From assembly GCA_043744215.1 (NCBI GenBank), contig JAYTVC010000014.1:1-64000 (forward strand): a stretch of 64,000 nucleotides of DNA. The letters run 5' to 3'. Positions 8,944-17,332 of the stretch are shown here, piece after piece. The notes beneath the pieces were generated by a model. That model worked only from the letters and a program-made list of their open reading frames with translations, made no database searches and was not told the DNA's origin. Made by a program: the position numbers and the translations under genes. Every line of letters starts with the position of its first letter. The stretch's first letter is position 1. This DNA is from JBEEJL01 sp043744215 (GTDB lineage Bacteria; Pseudomonadota; Gammaproteobacteria; Burkholderiales; JBEEJL01).

Positions 8944-11294
8944 GCCGCCCGCTCTGCGCTGACTTTTTCAATGCTCACATCACCGAACATCGCGCCAAGC
9001 ATGCCGGTGTTTGCGACACCCGCCGCGACACGAATGCAGTTGTCGGCCAGACCGGCATCGCGTTTAGCTTTCAACACGATGGCGGCATCGCCCTGCTTCA
9101 CACGCACTTCGGAATGATCTGTCAGGCCAAGCTGGTCGAACACATTGGCGGCGATAAAAGCGACCTGCGATTTTTTTGCGTCCGCCGTTTTTTGCAAGGA
9201 CGGCGCGCGACGCGTAATCGCATCGGTGAAATAGATCGGCACTTCGCCAATGCGCTGAATGTTATTTGTTGAAGCCGCGAGTTGTGCGGTCACATTGTCA
9301 GCGCGATTATTCAGCGACGCTTTGATTTGCGTATCGAGATTTGCAGCAATGGCAGCACGCACCGCCTCGACGTTGTCGAACAAAAAACTGTTTATATTCA
9401 ATAAGTTACCTAATACACGCAAAACCTTCCACGCGGGACGCGTATCGCCCAAAGGTTTTACGACGCCATTAAAACTTTGCGCGCGACCTTCAGTATTCAC
9501 AAAGGTGCCGGCGGTTTCGGTGAATGGTGAAATGGGTAACAACACATCGGCGTAGTCCAGCGCCGCATGTTTGTACGCGCTCATGGCGACCACCATGTCG
9601 GCGGATTTCAGCGCAGCGATGGCTTGCACCGGATGGTAAGTATCGAGCTCCGCTTCGACGCCGAGCAACACATAGGCCTTGCGCGGTTTGGCAAACATGT
9701 CGGCTACATTCAAACCGTTGCCGCTCGGCACGGCTTGTGCAATATACGCACCGACGCTGTTGGCCGCTTCGCCCAGCACACCGAATTTCGCACCGCTGAT
9801 GTCGCTGATCTGTTGCGCCAATGCATAAAGCGACGAATAGTTTGGATGATGTTGCGCCAGATTGCCGAGCAACACGGCAGGATTTTCTTTCGACGTGAGG
9901 CTGGCGGCGATATTTTTTGCCGCATCGCTTACGGTCACATGTGCCGCGATAGCAGGCACCGCTACTTGTTTAACTTCGGCCACGGCTTTCAAAATTTGCG
10001 CCAGCACGGCTGCCATGTCGTTCGGCGCGACGATGACTTTATTGGCGACTTTCATCAGCAAATCGTCGTCCATCGGATTCACGATGTTGACCTGCAAGCC
10101 GCGCTTGGCCGCCTGGCGGAAACGGTTGGCAATCAGCGGATGATCTTTGCGCAACGTGCTGCCAATCACCAACACGGATTTCAGCGCGGACAAATCGGCG
10201 ATGTTCATGCCCAGCCACGGCGCGCCTTGCAGTTTGCCATCGAGGGCAAAATCGCTTTGGCGCAAACGGTGATCTACATTGTTGCTACCGATGCCGCGCA
10301 TGAGTTTTTGCAGCAAATACAATTCTTCCAAAGTCTGATGTGGCGTCGCCAGCGCGCCAATGGAATCTGCGCCGTGTTCGGCGGCGATTTGTTTCAAACC
10401 GTTGGCCACATATTCCAGCGCCTGTTGCCATTCCACTTCGAGCCATTTGCCATCTTGCTTCAACATTGGCTTTTGCAAACGCTCTTCAGAATTCAGCCCT
10501 TCATAAGCGAAACGATCCTTGTCCGACAGCCAGCATTCGTTGATGGCATCGTTCTCTAGCGGCAGCACGCGCATGACGCGATCCTGCTTCACTTGCACGG
10601 CCAGATTGGAACCGAGGCTGCAATGGGGCGAGACGGATTTGCGCCGTGATAATTCCCAGGTGCGAGCGGAATAGCGGAACGGTTTCGACGTGAGCGCGCC
10701 GACGGGGCACAGGTCGATCATGTTGCCGGACAACTCGGAATCGACGGTCTTGCCGACGAAAGACAAAATTTCTGAATGCTCGCCGCGACCGGCCATGCCG
10801 AGTTCCATTACACCGGCGATCTCCTGGCCGAAGCGCACGCAGCGGGTGCAATGGATGCAGCGGGTCATGTCGGTGGAAATCAGCGAGCCCAGATTTTTGT
10901 TGAACACGACGCGCTTTTCTTCCTCATAGCGCGAAGCGGAACTGCCGTAGCCGACGGCCAGATCCTGCAACTGGCATTCACCGCCCTGATCACAGATTGG
11001 GCAATCGAGCGGATGGTTAATGAGCAAAAATTCCATCACACCCTTTTGCGCGTTCACTGCGTAATCGGAATGGGTTTGCACTTTCATTCCATCAGTCACT
11101 GGCGTCGCGCAGGCGGGCAATGGCTTCGGCGCTTTTTCCACTTGCACCAGACACATGCGGCAATTCGCCGCGATGGATAATTTCTTGTGATAGCAAAAAT
11201 GCGGAATGAAAATGCCGAGATTATTCGCGGCTTCCATTACGGTTTTGCCGTTTTCAACTTCGGTCTGCTTGCCGTCGATTTCTATTTTCAACAT
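8940..11294 (-). CDS. nuoG: NADH-quinone oxidoreductase subunit G
   Basis: Large iron-sulfur subunit of the NADH-oxidising arm, 784 residues from the ATG at 11294 (MLKIEIDGK). In order it has an N-terminal [2Fe-2S] ferredoxin domain (CRMC near residue 47 with upstream and downstream cysteines), the HPLDCPICDQGGECQ segment and a [4Fe-4S] site (CIHCTRCV...CPVGAL). A degenerate molybdopterin-oxidoreductase domain follows. The extra N7 cluster motif of some bacteria appears absent, since only one cysteine is seen in SPHCSLGSN. An in-frame ATG 27 bases upstream is less likely. The C-terminal third is divergent, as is usual. Confidence 0.96.
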   Translation of the reverse strand: MLKIEIDGKQTEVENGKTVMEAANNLGIFIPHFCYHKKLSIAANCRMCLVQVEKAPKPLPACATPVTDGMKVQTHSDYAVNAQKGVMEFLLINHPLDCPICDQGGECQLQDLAVGYGSSASRYEEEKRVVFNKNLGSLISTDMTRCIHCTRCVRFGQEIAGVMELGMAGRGEHSEILSFVGKTVDSELSGNMIDLCPVGALTSKPFRYSARTWELSRRKSVSPHCSLGSNLAVQVKQDRVMRVLPLENDAINECWLSDKDRFAYEGLNSEERLQKPMLKQDGKWLEVEWQQALEYVANGLKQIAAEHGADSIGALATPHQTLEELYLLQKLMRGIGSNNVDHRLRQSDFALDGKLQGAPWLGMNIADLSALKSVLVIGSTLRKDHPLIANRFRQAAKRGLQVNIVNPMDDDLLMKVANKVIVAPNDMAAVLAQILKAVAEVKQVAVPAIAAHVTVSDAAKNIAASLTSKENPAVLLGNLAQHHPNYSSLYALAQQISDISGAKFGVLGEAANSVGAYIAQAVPSGNGLNVADMFAKPRKAYVLLGVEAELDTYHPVQAIAALKSADMVVAMSAYKHAALDYADVLLPISPFTETAGTFVNTEGRAQSFNGVVKPLGDTRPAWKVLRVLGNLLNINSFLFDNVEAVRAAIAANLDTQIKASLNNRADNVTAQLAASTNNIQRIGEVPIYFTDAITRRAPSLQKTADAKKSQVAFIAANVFDQLGLTDHSEVRVKQGDAAIVLKAKRDAGLADNCIRVAAGVANTGMLGAMFGDVSIEKVSAERAA
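9385..9410 (-). repeat. AT-rich dispersed element, weaker copy inside nuoG
   Basis: Read on the minus strand, the segment has GTAACTTATTGAATATAAAC followed by AGTTT. It shares the GTAACTTATTGA start of the copies in sfsA and putA but diverges in the second half. It encodes LLNINSF in the variable C-terminal region of NuoG. Included as a lower-confidence member of the family. Confidence 0.4.
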
Positions 11295-11298
11295 GACA

Positions 11299-11700
11299 TC
11301 ATTTTCCGTTACGCCGAACACCCTTCGCCGTAGCGGAGGGTATGTTTGGGCTGGCAGGGTTTGCCATGAGTGTACGTGTTGCAGGGTGAATAACCAGATC
11401 CATATCTTCCAAGGGAATAGCGCCCAGCAACACTTCGTCGCCTAAAATCAATGCGCCAGTGAAACAATGACGACCATTAAATTCAATCAACACAGGGCCA
11501 CAATATGAGCACAATTGTTTTTTACCATCAGCCAAGGTGACTTCACGCTTCTCCAGTTCGACCAATCCAAGCTGAAGGGAAACGTGCTCTGGAATACACA
11601 AATGCAAAGCGCCCGTATCCACTAGTGCATCGATTTGCATAGGCTCACGATTGGATTCGCGCGGATTGGAGACAATTAGCTTTGCTCGCGTAAGTCCCAT
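11299..11700 (-). CDS. Clan AA (retropepsin-like) aspartic protease-family protein
   Basis: A 133-residue protein with a single aspartic-protease active-site motif, ALVDTGALHLCIP (about residues 24-36), followed by a hydrophobic LILGDEVLLGAIPL stretch resembling the psi-loop and C-terminal ILG region of retropepsin-like proteins. One DTG per chain means it would act as a dimer. No signal peptide or transmembrane segment is seen. It sits between nuoF (3-base gap) and nuoG (4-base gap), so it is almost certainly translated with them. It is not a complex I subunit, and its substrate is unknown. Catalysis is inferred from the motif only. The C-terminal 20 residues look disordered and basic. Confidence 0.75.
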   Translation of the reverse strand: MGLTRAKLIVSNPRESNREPMQIDALVDTGALHLCIPEHVSLQLGLVELEKREVTLADGKKQLCSYCGPVLIEFNGRHCFTGALILGDEVLLGAIPLEDMDLVIHPATRTLMANPASPNIPSATAKGVRRNGK

Positions 11701-11703
11701 AAT

Positions 11704-13017
11704 TTATGCTGCCTTTTCCATTTTATGCTTTGCGCCTGGCCCAACCAGGCAGCACTTGTGCTCGATGTGATGTTCAAATTCCGCGCGATAGGTTTTGATA
11801 AACGCGCGCACCGGCATCGCCGCTGCGTCACCGAGTGCGCAAATCGTGCGACCCTGGATGTTGTCGGCGAGATTGAGCAACAAATCGAGGTCTTCCTTGC
11901 GGCCTTGTCCGTTTTCGATGCGTTGAATCACGCGATACAACCAACCGGTACCTTCGCGGCACGGTGTGCATTGACCGCAGGATTCCTCGAAATAAAAATA
12001 CGCCAGGCGCTCGGCGGCTTTTACCATGCAGGTGTCTTCGTCCATCACGATAACCGCGCCAGAGCCGAGCATCGAGCCGGCCTTGGAGATGGAATCGTAA
12101 TCCATATCGGTATTCATCATGACTTCGCCGGTTAAAATCGGCATCGATGAGCCGCCGGGAATTACGCCTTTGAGTTTTTTGCCGCCGCGCATACCGCCAG
12201 CCATTTCCAATAATTTGGCGAACGGCGTACCCATTTTTACTTCGTAGTTGCCCGGCCTATTCACATGACCACTAACAGAAAATATTTTTGTGCCGCCATT
12301 GTTTGGCTTGCCCAGATTCAAAAACCAATCGCCACCATTGCGCATGATGAACGGTACAGCCGCGAAGGTTTCGGTATTGTTGATCGTGGTCGGTTTGCCA
12401 TACACGCCGAAGCTGGCGGGAAACGGCGGTTTAAAGCGCGGCTGACCTTTTTTGCCTTCGAGCGATTCGAGCAAGGCGGTTTCTTCGCCGCAGATATATG
12501 CGCCGTAACCGTGGTGCGCGTGTAGCTGGAAACTGAAATCGGAGCCGAGAATATTGTCGCCCAAAAAACCTGCTTTGCGCGCTTCTTCCAGCGCCAATTC
12601 GAAGCGTTCGTAATCAGCCCAGATTTCGCCGTGGATATAGTTGTAACCCACCTGCGTGCCCATCGCGTAGGCGGCAATCGCCATTCCTTCGATCAGCGCA
12701 TGTGGGTTGTAGCGGATGATGTCGCGGTCTTTGAAGGTGCCCGGCTCGCCTTCGTCGGAATTGCACACCAGGTATTTGTTGCCGGGAAATGCGCGCGGCA
12801 TGAAGCTCCACTTCAACCCGGTGGGAAAGCCCGCGCCGCCGCGACCACGAAGCGAAGATTTTTTCACTTCGGCGATGACTTCTTCCGGCGTAATTTTGTT
12901 GGCGAGGATTTTTTTCAGCGCGTCGTAACCGCCACGTTTGATGTAATCGTCACAATGCCAATTGTTGCCGTCAAGGCCGGCCATGATGACTGCATCGGGT
13001 CCGTAATCGAGCATCAT
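11704..13017 (-). CDS. nuoF: NADH-quinone oxidoreductase subunit F (NADH-binding)
   Basis: A 437-residue flavoprotein subunit that oxidises NADH with FMN and holds the N3 [4Fe-4S] cluster. The FMN-site motif GRGGAGFPTGLKW (about residues 56-68), the NAD-binding CGEETALLESLEG segment and the cluster motif CGQCTPCREG plus a later ICALGD are all present. The ATG at 13017 overlaps the nuoE TGA by one base. The frame is open further upstream inside nuoE, but that extension is unrelated to the family. Confidence 0.97.
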   Translation of the reverse strand: MMLDYGPDAVIMAGLDGNNWHCDDYIKRGGYDALKKILANKITPEEVIAEVKKSSLRGRGGAGFPTGLKWSFMPRAFPGNKYLVCNSDEGEPGTFKDRDIIRYNPHALIEGMAIAAYAMGTQVGYNYIHGEIWADYERFELALEEARKAGFLGDNILGSDFSFQLHAHHGYGAYICGEETALLESLEGKKGQPRFKPPFPASFGVYGKPTTINNTETFAAVPFIMRNGGDWFLNLGKPNNGGTKIFSVSGHVNRPGNYEVKMGTPFAKLLEMAGGMRGGKKLKGVIPGGSSMPILTGEVMMNTDMDYDSISKAGSMLGSGAVIVMDEDTCMVKAAERLAYFYFEESCGQCTPCREGTGWLYRVIQRIENGQGRKEDLDLLLNLADNIQGRTICALGDAAAMPVRAFIKTYRAEFEHHIEHKCCLVGPGAKHKMEKAA

Positions 13018-13496
13018 CAACCTTTCAATTCCGTCACCAGCGCGTCGAGTTTTTCCATCGACATGAAGCTGCACATGCGCTTGTTGTTAACCAGCAGCAC
13101 GGGCGCGTCGCCGCAGGCGCCCATACATTCGCCTTCTTTCAGGGTGAACCGTCCGTCGGCGGTGGTTTCGTTGAAGCCGATGCCAAGTTTGTGTTTAAGA
13201 TGATCCGCCGCTTCGTTCGCGCCAGAGAGTGCGCAAGGCAAATTGGTGCAAATGGTCACCTTGTATTTGCCCATCGGCTTGACGTTGTACATATTGTAGA
13301 ACGTGGCGACTTCATACACGGCGACGGGCGCCATGCCGAGATATTGCGCGACTTCGTCCATCAATTCATTGGGCAACCAGCCATGTTCATCCTGCGCAAT
13401 CGCGAGCGCTGACATCACCGCCGATTGTTTTTGGTCGGCGGGATATTTAGTCAACTCGCGGTCGATTTTTTTCAGTGCGTCGGCAGACAACATCAT
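13017..13496 (-). CDS. nuoE: NADH-quinone oxidoreductase subunit E
   Basis: A 159-residue thioredoxin-fold [2Fe-2S] subunit (cluster N1a) of the NADH-oxidising module. The four ligands are visible as CTNLPC and, later, CMGAC. Length is normal. It overlaps the upstream cupin gene by four bases (ATGA) and nuoF by one base, so all three should be translated together. Confidence 0.96.
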   Translation of the reverse strand: MMLSADALKKIDRELTKYPADQKQSAVMSALAIAQDEHGWLPNELMDEVAQYLGMAPVAVYEVATFYNMYNVKPMGKYKVTICTNLPCALSGANEAADHLKHKLGIGFNETTADGRFTLKEGECMGACGDAPVLLVNNKRMCSFMSMEKLDALVTELKG

Positions 13497-13969
13497 ATTT
13501 CACCCAACCAATAGTCAACGTTGTCAGCACGGCGTGTCATATGGCGCACGTCTCCGCCAAAGGCGCCAATTTTTCCCGAGTCTGGGTATTCGCACACCTC
13601 GGCGGGCATCATGGTACTGACGGAAATGTAAGTGAGTTCTTCTTTAGAATCATTGATGATCTGGTGCGCCGTCTCGGGCCCGCCAGTGGGGCAGCAGATG
13701 AAATCGCCGGCGCGGACTTTGCGCGCCTCGTTGCCGTAACGCAATGTGCCGCTACCTTTAACAATAAAAAACATTTCTTCTTCGGCGCGGTGGCTGTGAA
13801 ACGGGCAAGAAGATTTTCCCGGCTGTACTACGTCGTAAGAATAGCCGAGATCCTTAGCGCCCAGCACGGGCCCGATGCGCACCGCAGCACAAGCGAATTG
13901 GTCGCCCTGCGAAAAAGATTCGAGTTTCAACGCATCAATATTGATGACTTTGGAAGCAATGACACTCAT
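13493..13969 (-). CDS. Cupin-domain protein embedded in the nuo operon
   Basis: A 158-residue protein with a single cupin (beta-barrel) domain. The first cupin motif is seen as CPFHSHRAEEEMFFIVKGSG, with metal-ligand candidates two His and a Glu. The second is RKVRAGDFICCPTGGPETAHQI, with a final His. It looks like the general cupin_2 group found in sugar isomerases, dioxygenases and metal-binding sensors, and no reaction can be assigned. It overlaps nuoD and nuoE by four bases at each end (ATGA), so it is a stable member of this operon although it is not a known complex I subunit. Confidence 0.8.
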   Translation of the reverse strand: MSVIASKVINIDALKLESFSQGDQFACAAVRIGPVLGAKDLGYSYDVVQPGKSSCPFHSHRAEEEMFFIVKGSGTLRYGNEARKVRAGDFICCPTGGPETAHQIINDSKEELTYISVSTMMPAEVCEYPDSGKIGAFGGDVRHMTRRADNVDYWLGEI

Positions 13970-15219
13970 CGGTCAATCTCCCCAAACACAAGATCCTGCG
14001 TGCCGATGATGGCGACCACGTCGGCAATCATATGGCCGCGCGACATTTCGTCCAGCGCGGCGAGATGGGGAAAACCCGGCGCGCGGATTTTCAATCGGTA
14101 CGGTTTGTTCGCGCCGTCGGACACGAGATAAATGCCGAACTCGCCCTTCGGATGTTCGACCGCCGCATAGGCTTCACCCGGCGGCACGTGGAAACCTTCG
14201 GTGAAGAGTTTGAAATGATGGATTAACTCTTCCATGTTTTGTTTCATGCTTTCGCGATTGGGCGGCGCGATTTTGTGGTTGTCGATAATCACCGGGCCAG
14301 GATTTTTGCGCAGCCAATCGATGCATTGCTTGATGATGCGATTGGACTGGCGCATTTCTTCGATACGCACCAGATATCGGTCGTAGCAATCGCCATTCAC
14401 GCCGACGGGAATGTCGAACTGCATCTGGTCATACACTTCGTAGGGCTGCTTTTTGCGCAAATCCCATTCGATGCCTGAGCCGCGCAACATGGGGCCGGTG
14501 AAGCCCAGCGATTGCGCGCGTTCGGGGGTGACGACGCCGATGCCGACTGTGCGTTGCTTCCAGATGCGATTGTCTGTGAGCAGAGTTTCGTATTCATCGA
14601 CATAGCGGGGAAAGCGCTGAGTAAAATCTTCAATGAAATCGAGCAACGAACCTTGGCGGTTTTCGTTGAGTTTTTTAATCTCCGCCGCATTTTTGATACG
14701 TGAAGTTTCATACTGCGGCATATGGTCGGGCAGATCGCGATACACGCCGCCGGGGCGATAATAGGCCGCATGCAAACGCGCGCCAGAAACGGCTTCGTAG
14801 CAGTCCATTAAATCTTCGCGTTCACGGAACGCGTAAAGAAAAACCGTCATCGCGCCGACGTCTAGCGCATGTGCGCCAAGCCACAACAAATGATTCAGCA
14901 CGCGCGTGATTTCATCAAACATCACGCGGATGTATTGCGCGCGCACCGGCACATGAATCTGCAACAGCTTTTCAATCGCCATCACATACGCGTGTTCGTT
15001 ACACATCATCGACACGTAATCGAGGCGATCCATGTACGGCACGGACTGTATGTAAGTCCTTGTTTCTGCTAATTTTTCTGTAGCCCTGTGGAGAAGGCCG
15101 ATGTGCGGGTCGGCGCGCTGAATCACTTCACCGTCGAGCTCCAAAACAAGGCGCAACACGCCGTGAGCAGCCGGGTGTTGCGGACCGAAGTTCATCGTGT
15201 AGTTACGAATTTCGGCCAT
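13966..15219 (-). CDS. nuoD: NADH-quinone oxidoreductase subunit D
   Basis: A 417-residue (49-kDa-type) subunit that forms the quinone pocket with NuoB and NuoH. The N-terminal NFGPQHPAAHGVLRL, with the quinone-site histidine, is intact, as is the C-terminal DLVFGEIDR ending that is universal in the family. NuoC and NuoD are separate proteins here, unlike the fused form of Escherichia coli. The start overlaps the nuoC stop (TAATG). Confidence 0.97.
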   Translation of the reverse strand: MAEIRNYTMNFGPQHPAAHGVLRLVLELDGEVIQRADPHIGLLHRATEKLAETRTYIQSVPYMDRLDYVSMMCNEHAYVMAIEKLLQIHVPVRAQYIRVMFDEITRVLNHLLWLGAHALDVGAMTVFLYAFREREDLMDCYEAVSGARLHAAYYRPGGVYRDLPDHMPQYETSRIKNAAEIKKLNENRQGSLLDFIEDFTQRFPRYVDEYETLLTDNRIWKQRTVGIGVVTPERAQSLGFTGPMLRGSGIEWDLRKKQPYEVYDQMQFDIPVGVNGDCYDRYLVRIEEMRQSNRIIKQCIDWLRKNPGPVIIDNHKIAPPNRESMKQNMEELIHHFKLFTEGFHVPPGEAYAAVEHPKGEFGIYLVSDGANKPYRLKIRAPGFPHLAALDEMSRGHMIADVVAIIGTQDLVFGEIDR

Positions 15220-15821
15220 TATTTTTTTGCCTCGCCGTAATGTTCTTCGCGGATTACGCGTGGCACGATTTCGCGCGGCTCGATAGTGACGGGTTGGTAG
15301 ATGACGCGTTGCTGGTCCGGGTCGTATCGCATTTCGACGTTGCCGGAAATAGGGAAATCTTTGCGGAACGGATGGCCGACAAAACCGTAGTCCGTGAGAA
15401 TGCGACGTAAATCATTGTGGCCCTGGAACACGATACCGTACAAATCGAACGCCTCGCGCTCGTACCAGTTGGCACCTGCCCATACGCCGGTGACGGAATC
15501 GACGACAGGAAAGTCGTCTTCCGCCGCAAACACTTTCAAGCGCACACGGAAATTGTTTTTGATCGAAAGCAAGTGATACACAACGCAAAAGCGCGCGCCG
15601 TCCCACGCGCCGTCGCCGTAGCCGGAATAATCCATGCCGCACAAATCAATCAACTCGCTGAATTGCAAATCGGCGTGATCGCGCAAGGCCGTTGCGCTGG
15701 CGATAAAATTTTGTGGCTTAATTGTGAGCGTCAGTTCGTCGAGGCGCAATGCAGAAGCAGTGATATTGTCACCCAGCACCTCGGCGATTTTTGCATTGAG
15801 TTGTTCGAGGGAAATGCCCAT
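15219..15821 (-). CDS. nuoC: NADH-quinone oxidoreductase subunit C
   Basis: A 200-residue (30-kDa-type) peripheral-arm subunit. The family signature WYEREAFDLYGIVFQGHNDLRRILTDYGFVGHPFRKD is complete at about residues 117-153. Length is normal for an unfused NuoC. It starts three bases after nuoB ends and overlaps nuoD at its own end. Confidence 0.97.
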   Translation of the reverse strand: MGISLEQLNAKIAEVLGDNITASALRLDELTLTIKPQNFIASATALRDHADLQFSELIDLCGMDYSGYGDGAWDGARFCVVYHLLSIKNNFRVRLKVFAAEDDFPVVDSVTGVWAGANWYEREAFDLYGIVFQGHNDLRRILTDYGFVGHPFRKDFPISGNVEMRYDPDQQRVIYQPVTIEPREIVPRVIREEHYGEAKK

Positions 15822-15824
15822 GGA

Positions 15825-16304
15825 TCAGGACCGCGCAATCGTGTTGGTGCGTTTGATTTTGTTTTGCAACTGAATGATGCCGTAGAGCAACGCTTCCGCC
15901 GTGGGCGGGCAGCCAGGCACATACACATCCACAGGCACGATGCGGTCGCAGCCGCGCACGACGGAATAAGAATAATGATAGTAACCGCCGCCATTGGCGC
16001 AAGAACCCATGGAGATCACCCAGCGCGGCTCGGCCATCTGGTCATACACTTTGCGCAGCGCGGGCGCCATTTTATTACACAGCGTGCCGGCGACAATCAT
16101 CACGTCCGACTGACGCGGGCTGGGGCGGAACACGATGCCGAAACGGTCGAGGTCGTAGCGCGACGCGCCCGCGTGCATCATCTCCACCGCGCAGCAAGCA
16201 AGGCCAAACGTCATCGGCCACATGGAGCTCGTGCGTGCGCTGTTGATCAGCATATCAATGCTGGTGGTGACAAAACCTTTTTCGAGAACGCCTTCGATGC
16301 TCAT
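15825..16304 (-). CDS. nuoB: NADH-quinone oxidoreductase subunit B
   Basis: A 159-residue subunit carrying the terminal [4Fe-4S] cluster N2. The adjacent-cysteine pair in ACCAVEMM is present, and the remaining ligands are in MGSCANGGG and VPGCPP. Length is normal. It lies 16 bases after nuoA and 3 bases before nuoC. Confidence 0.97.
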   Translation of the reverse strand: MSIEGVLEKGFVTTSIDMLINSARTSSMWPMTFGLACCAVEMMHAGASRYDLDRFGIVFRPSPRQSDVMIVAGTLCNKMAPALRKVYDQMAEPRWVISMGSCANGGGYYHYSYSVVRGCDRIVPVDVYVPGCPPTAEALLYGIIQLQNKIKRTNTIARS

Positions 16305-16320
16305 GGTTTCATTAACCTAA

Positions 16321-16677
16321 TCATTCCCAATCAAGGGCACCCTTCATCCACTCGTAGATAAAACCTACGACAAGAATCGACAGAAAAACCATCATCGCCA
16401 GAAATCCGAACCAGCCGATTTCCTTGAGCACGACGGCCCACGGAAACAGGAACGCAATTTCGAGATCGAACAAGATAAACAAAATGGCCACGAGGTAATA
16501 ACGCACGTCGAACTTCATGCGCGCGTCTTCAAACGCTTCGAAGCCACATTCGTAAGGAGAGAGTTTTGCGCTGTCGGGGCGGTTGGGACCGAGGAATTTG
16601 CCTAATGCCATCGGGGCCACGCCAACGGCGAGTCCGATGATCATGAACAAAAGGATGGGGAAATAGTTTTCCAGCAT
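16321..16677 (-). CDS. nuoA: NADH-quinone oxidoreductase subunit A
   Basis: A 118-residue membrane subunit with three helices. The conserved loop SPYECGFEAFEDARMKFDVRYY (about residues 45-66), with its functional cysteine, is present. I chose the ATG at 16677 (MLENYFPILLF), because GGTGG lies seven bases upstream and the length then matches the family. It is the first subunit gene of the nuo operon. Confidence 0.96.
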   Translation of the reverse strand: MLENYFPILLFMIIGLAVGVAPMALGKFLGPNRPDSAKLSPYECGFEAFEDARMKFDVRYYLVAILFILFDLEIAFLFPWAVVLKEIGWFGFLAMMVFLSILVVGFIYEWMKGALDWE

Positions 16678-16698
16678 GATGCGACCACCATTCAAGAT

Positions 16699-16736
16699 TT
16701 AGGATTGAAGATTGTTACACCCAATCCTCAATCCTA
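16699..16736. repeat. Short inverted repeat between tRNA-Leu and nuoA
   Basis: The stretch aggattgaagattg is followed after seven bases by caatcctcaatcct, its near-perfect reverse complement (one mismatch). It lies in the leader of nuoA and could form a 14-bp hairpin in the transcript. Its AAT/CCT repeats are typical of short mobile-type intergenic repeats. No function is implied. Confidence 0.55.
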
Positions 16737-16768
16737 GATCCTCAACTTGTTTGTTTCTAACCAGCGTT

Positions 16769-16853
16769 TGGTGCCGACGGCGAGACTCGAACTCGCACAG
16801 CTTTCGCCACTGCCCCCTCAAGACAGCGTGTCTACCAATTTCACCACGTCGGC
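16769..16853 (-). tRNA. tRNA-Leu (anticodon GAG)
   Basis: Read on the minus strand, an 85-nt gene starts GCCGACGTGG and ends CGTCGGCACCA, with a fully paired seven-base acceptor stem and an encoded CCA. The D-loop (GAAATTGGTAGACACG), the anticodon loop CTTGAGG (anticodon GAG), the leucine-type long variable arm and the T-loop (GTTCGAGTC) are all visible. Its position between secG and nuoA is typical of betaproteobacteria. Confidence 0.95.
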
Positions 16854-16861
16854 GTCACGCT

Positions 16862-16887
16862 TCTCTGCAAAACCGACCTTGCAGAGA
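16862..16887. other. Hairpin between secG and tRNA-Leu
   Basis: CTCTGCAA and TTGCAGAG form an eight-base stem with an eight-base loop, ending nine bases before the tRNA 5' end. There is no U-run, so it is more likely an RNA processing or folding element than an intrinsic terminator. Confidence 0.4.
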
Positions 16888-16899
16888 GCAAAACATACA

Positions 16900-17295
16900 T
16901 TATTTCGGAATATCTTTTGCCTTGGAATCAGCGGCCGGTGTTGCAGGCGGCATTGCGGCCTTTTCTGCGGCTTTCGCGGGATCAGCAGGCTTGCCTTCAA
17001 TCGTTTTATTTTTTGCCGGCTCGGTCGCTTTCTGCGAATCTTCCACGCTGCCGACTTTATTTTGATGCGAGCCTAAATAGGTTAATCCCAGGCTGGTGAC
17101 AAAAAACACGGCCGCCAAAGCGGCCGTTGTGCGGCTCAAAAAATTCGCCGCGCCCGTCGAGCCGAACAAACTACCTGCCGAACCACTGCCAAACGCCGCG
17201 CCCATGTCGGCACCCTTGCCGTGCTGAATCAGCACCAGACCGATTACCCCCAAGGCGGACAACACATTCAACACCCAGACAAATGTTTCCATCAA
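16900..17295 (-). CDS. secG: Protein translocase subunit SecG
   Basis: A 131-residue inner-membrane component of the SecYEG channel. Two transmembrane helices are visible, about residues 5-22 and 52-72. Between them lies the conserved loop LIQHGKGADMGAAFGSGSAGSLFGSTGAANFLSR. The C-terminal 50 residues are a low-complexity tail rich in lysine, alanine, glutamate and proline, which is common in betaproteobacterial SecG. It follows tpiA by 37 bases and precedes tRNA-Leu. Confidence 0.95.
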   Translation of the reverse strand: MMETFVWVLNVLSALGVIGLVLIQHGKGADMGAAFGSGSAGSLFGSTGAANFLSRTTAALAAVFFVTSLGLTYLGSHQNKVGSVEDSQKATEPAKNKTIEGKPADPAKAAEKAAMPPATPAADSKAKDIPK

Positions 17296-17332
17296 AACCT
17301 CTTGAAATTGTTACTGCGCGAGCGCCATTTCT

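Noticed and set aside
7735..10559. Long plus-strand reading frames (for example 7735-8754 and 9567-10559) opposite nuoH and nuoG
   Set aside because: They are antisense to well-conserved complex I genes, show no family features, and are rich in His/Arg/Gln as expected from the reverse complement of membrane-protein codons.
15417..16361. A 314-codon plus-strand frame opposite nuoC and nuoB
   Set aside because: It is antisense to two conserved genes and has no ribosome-binding site or recognisable domain.
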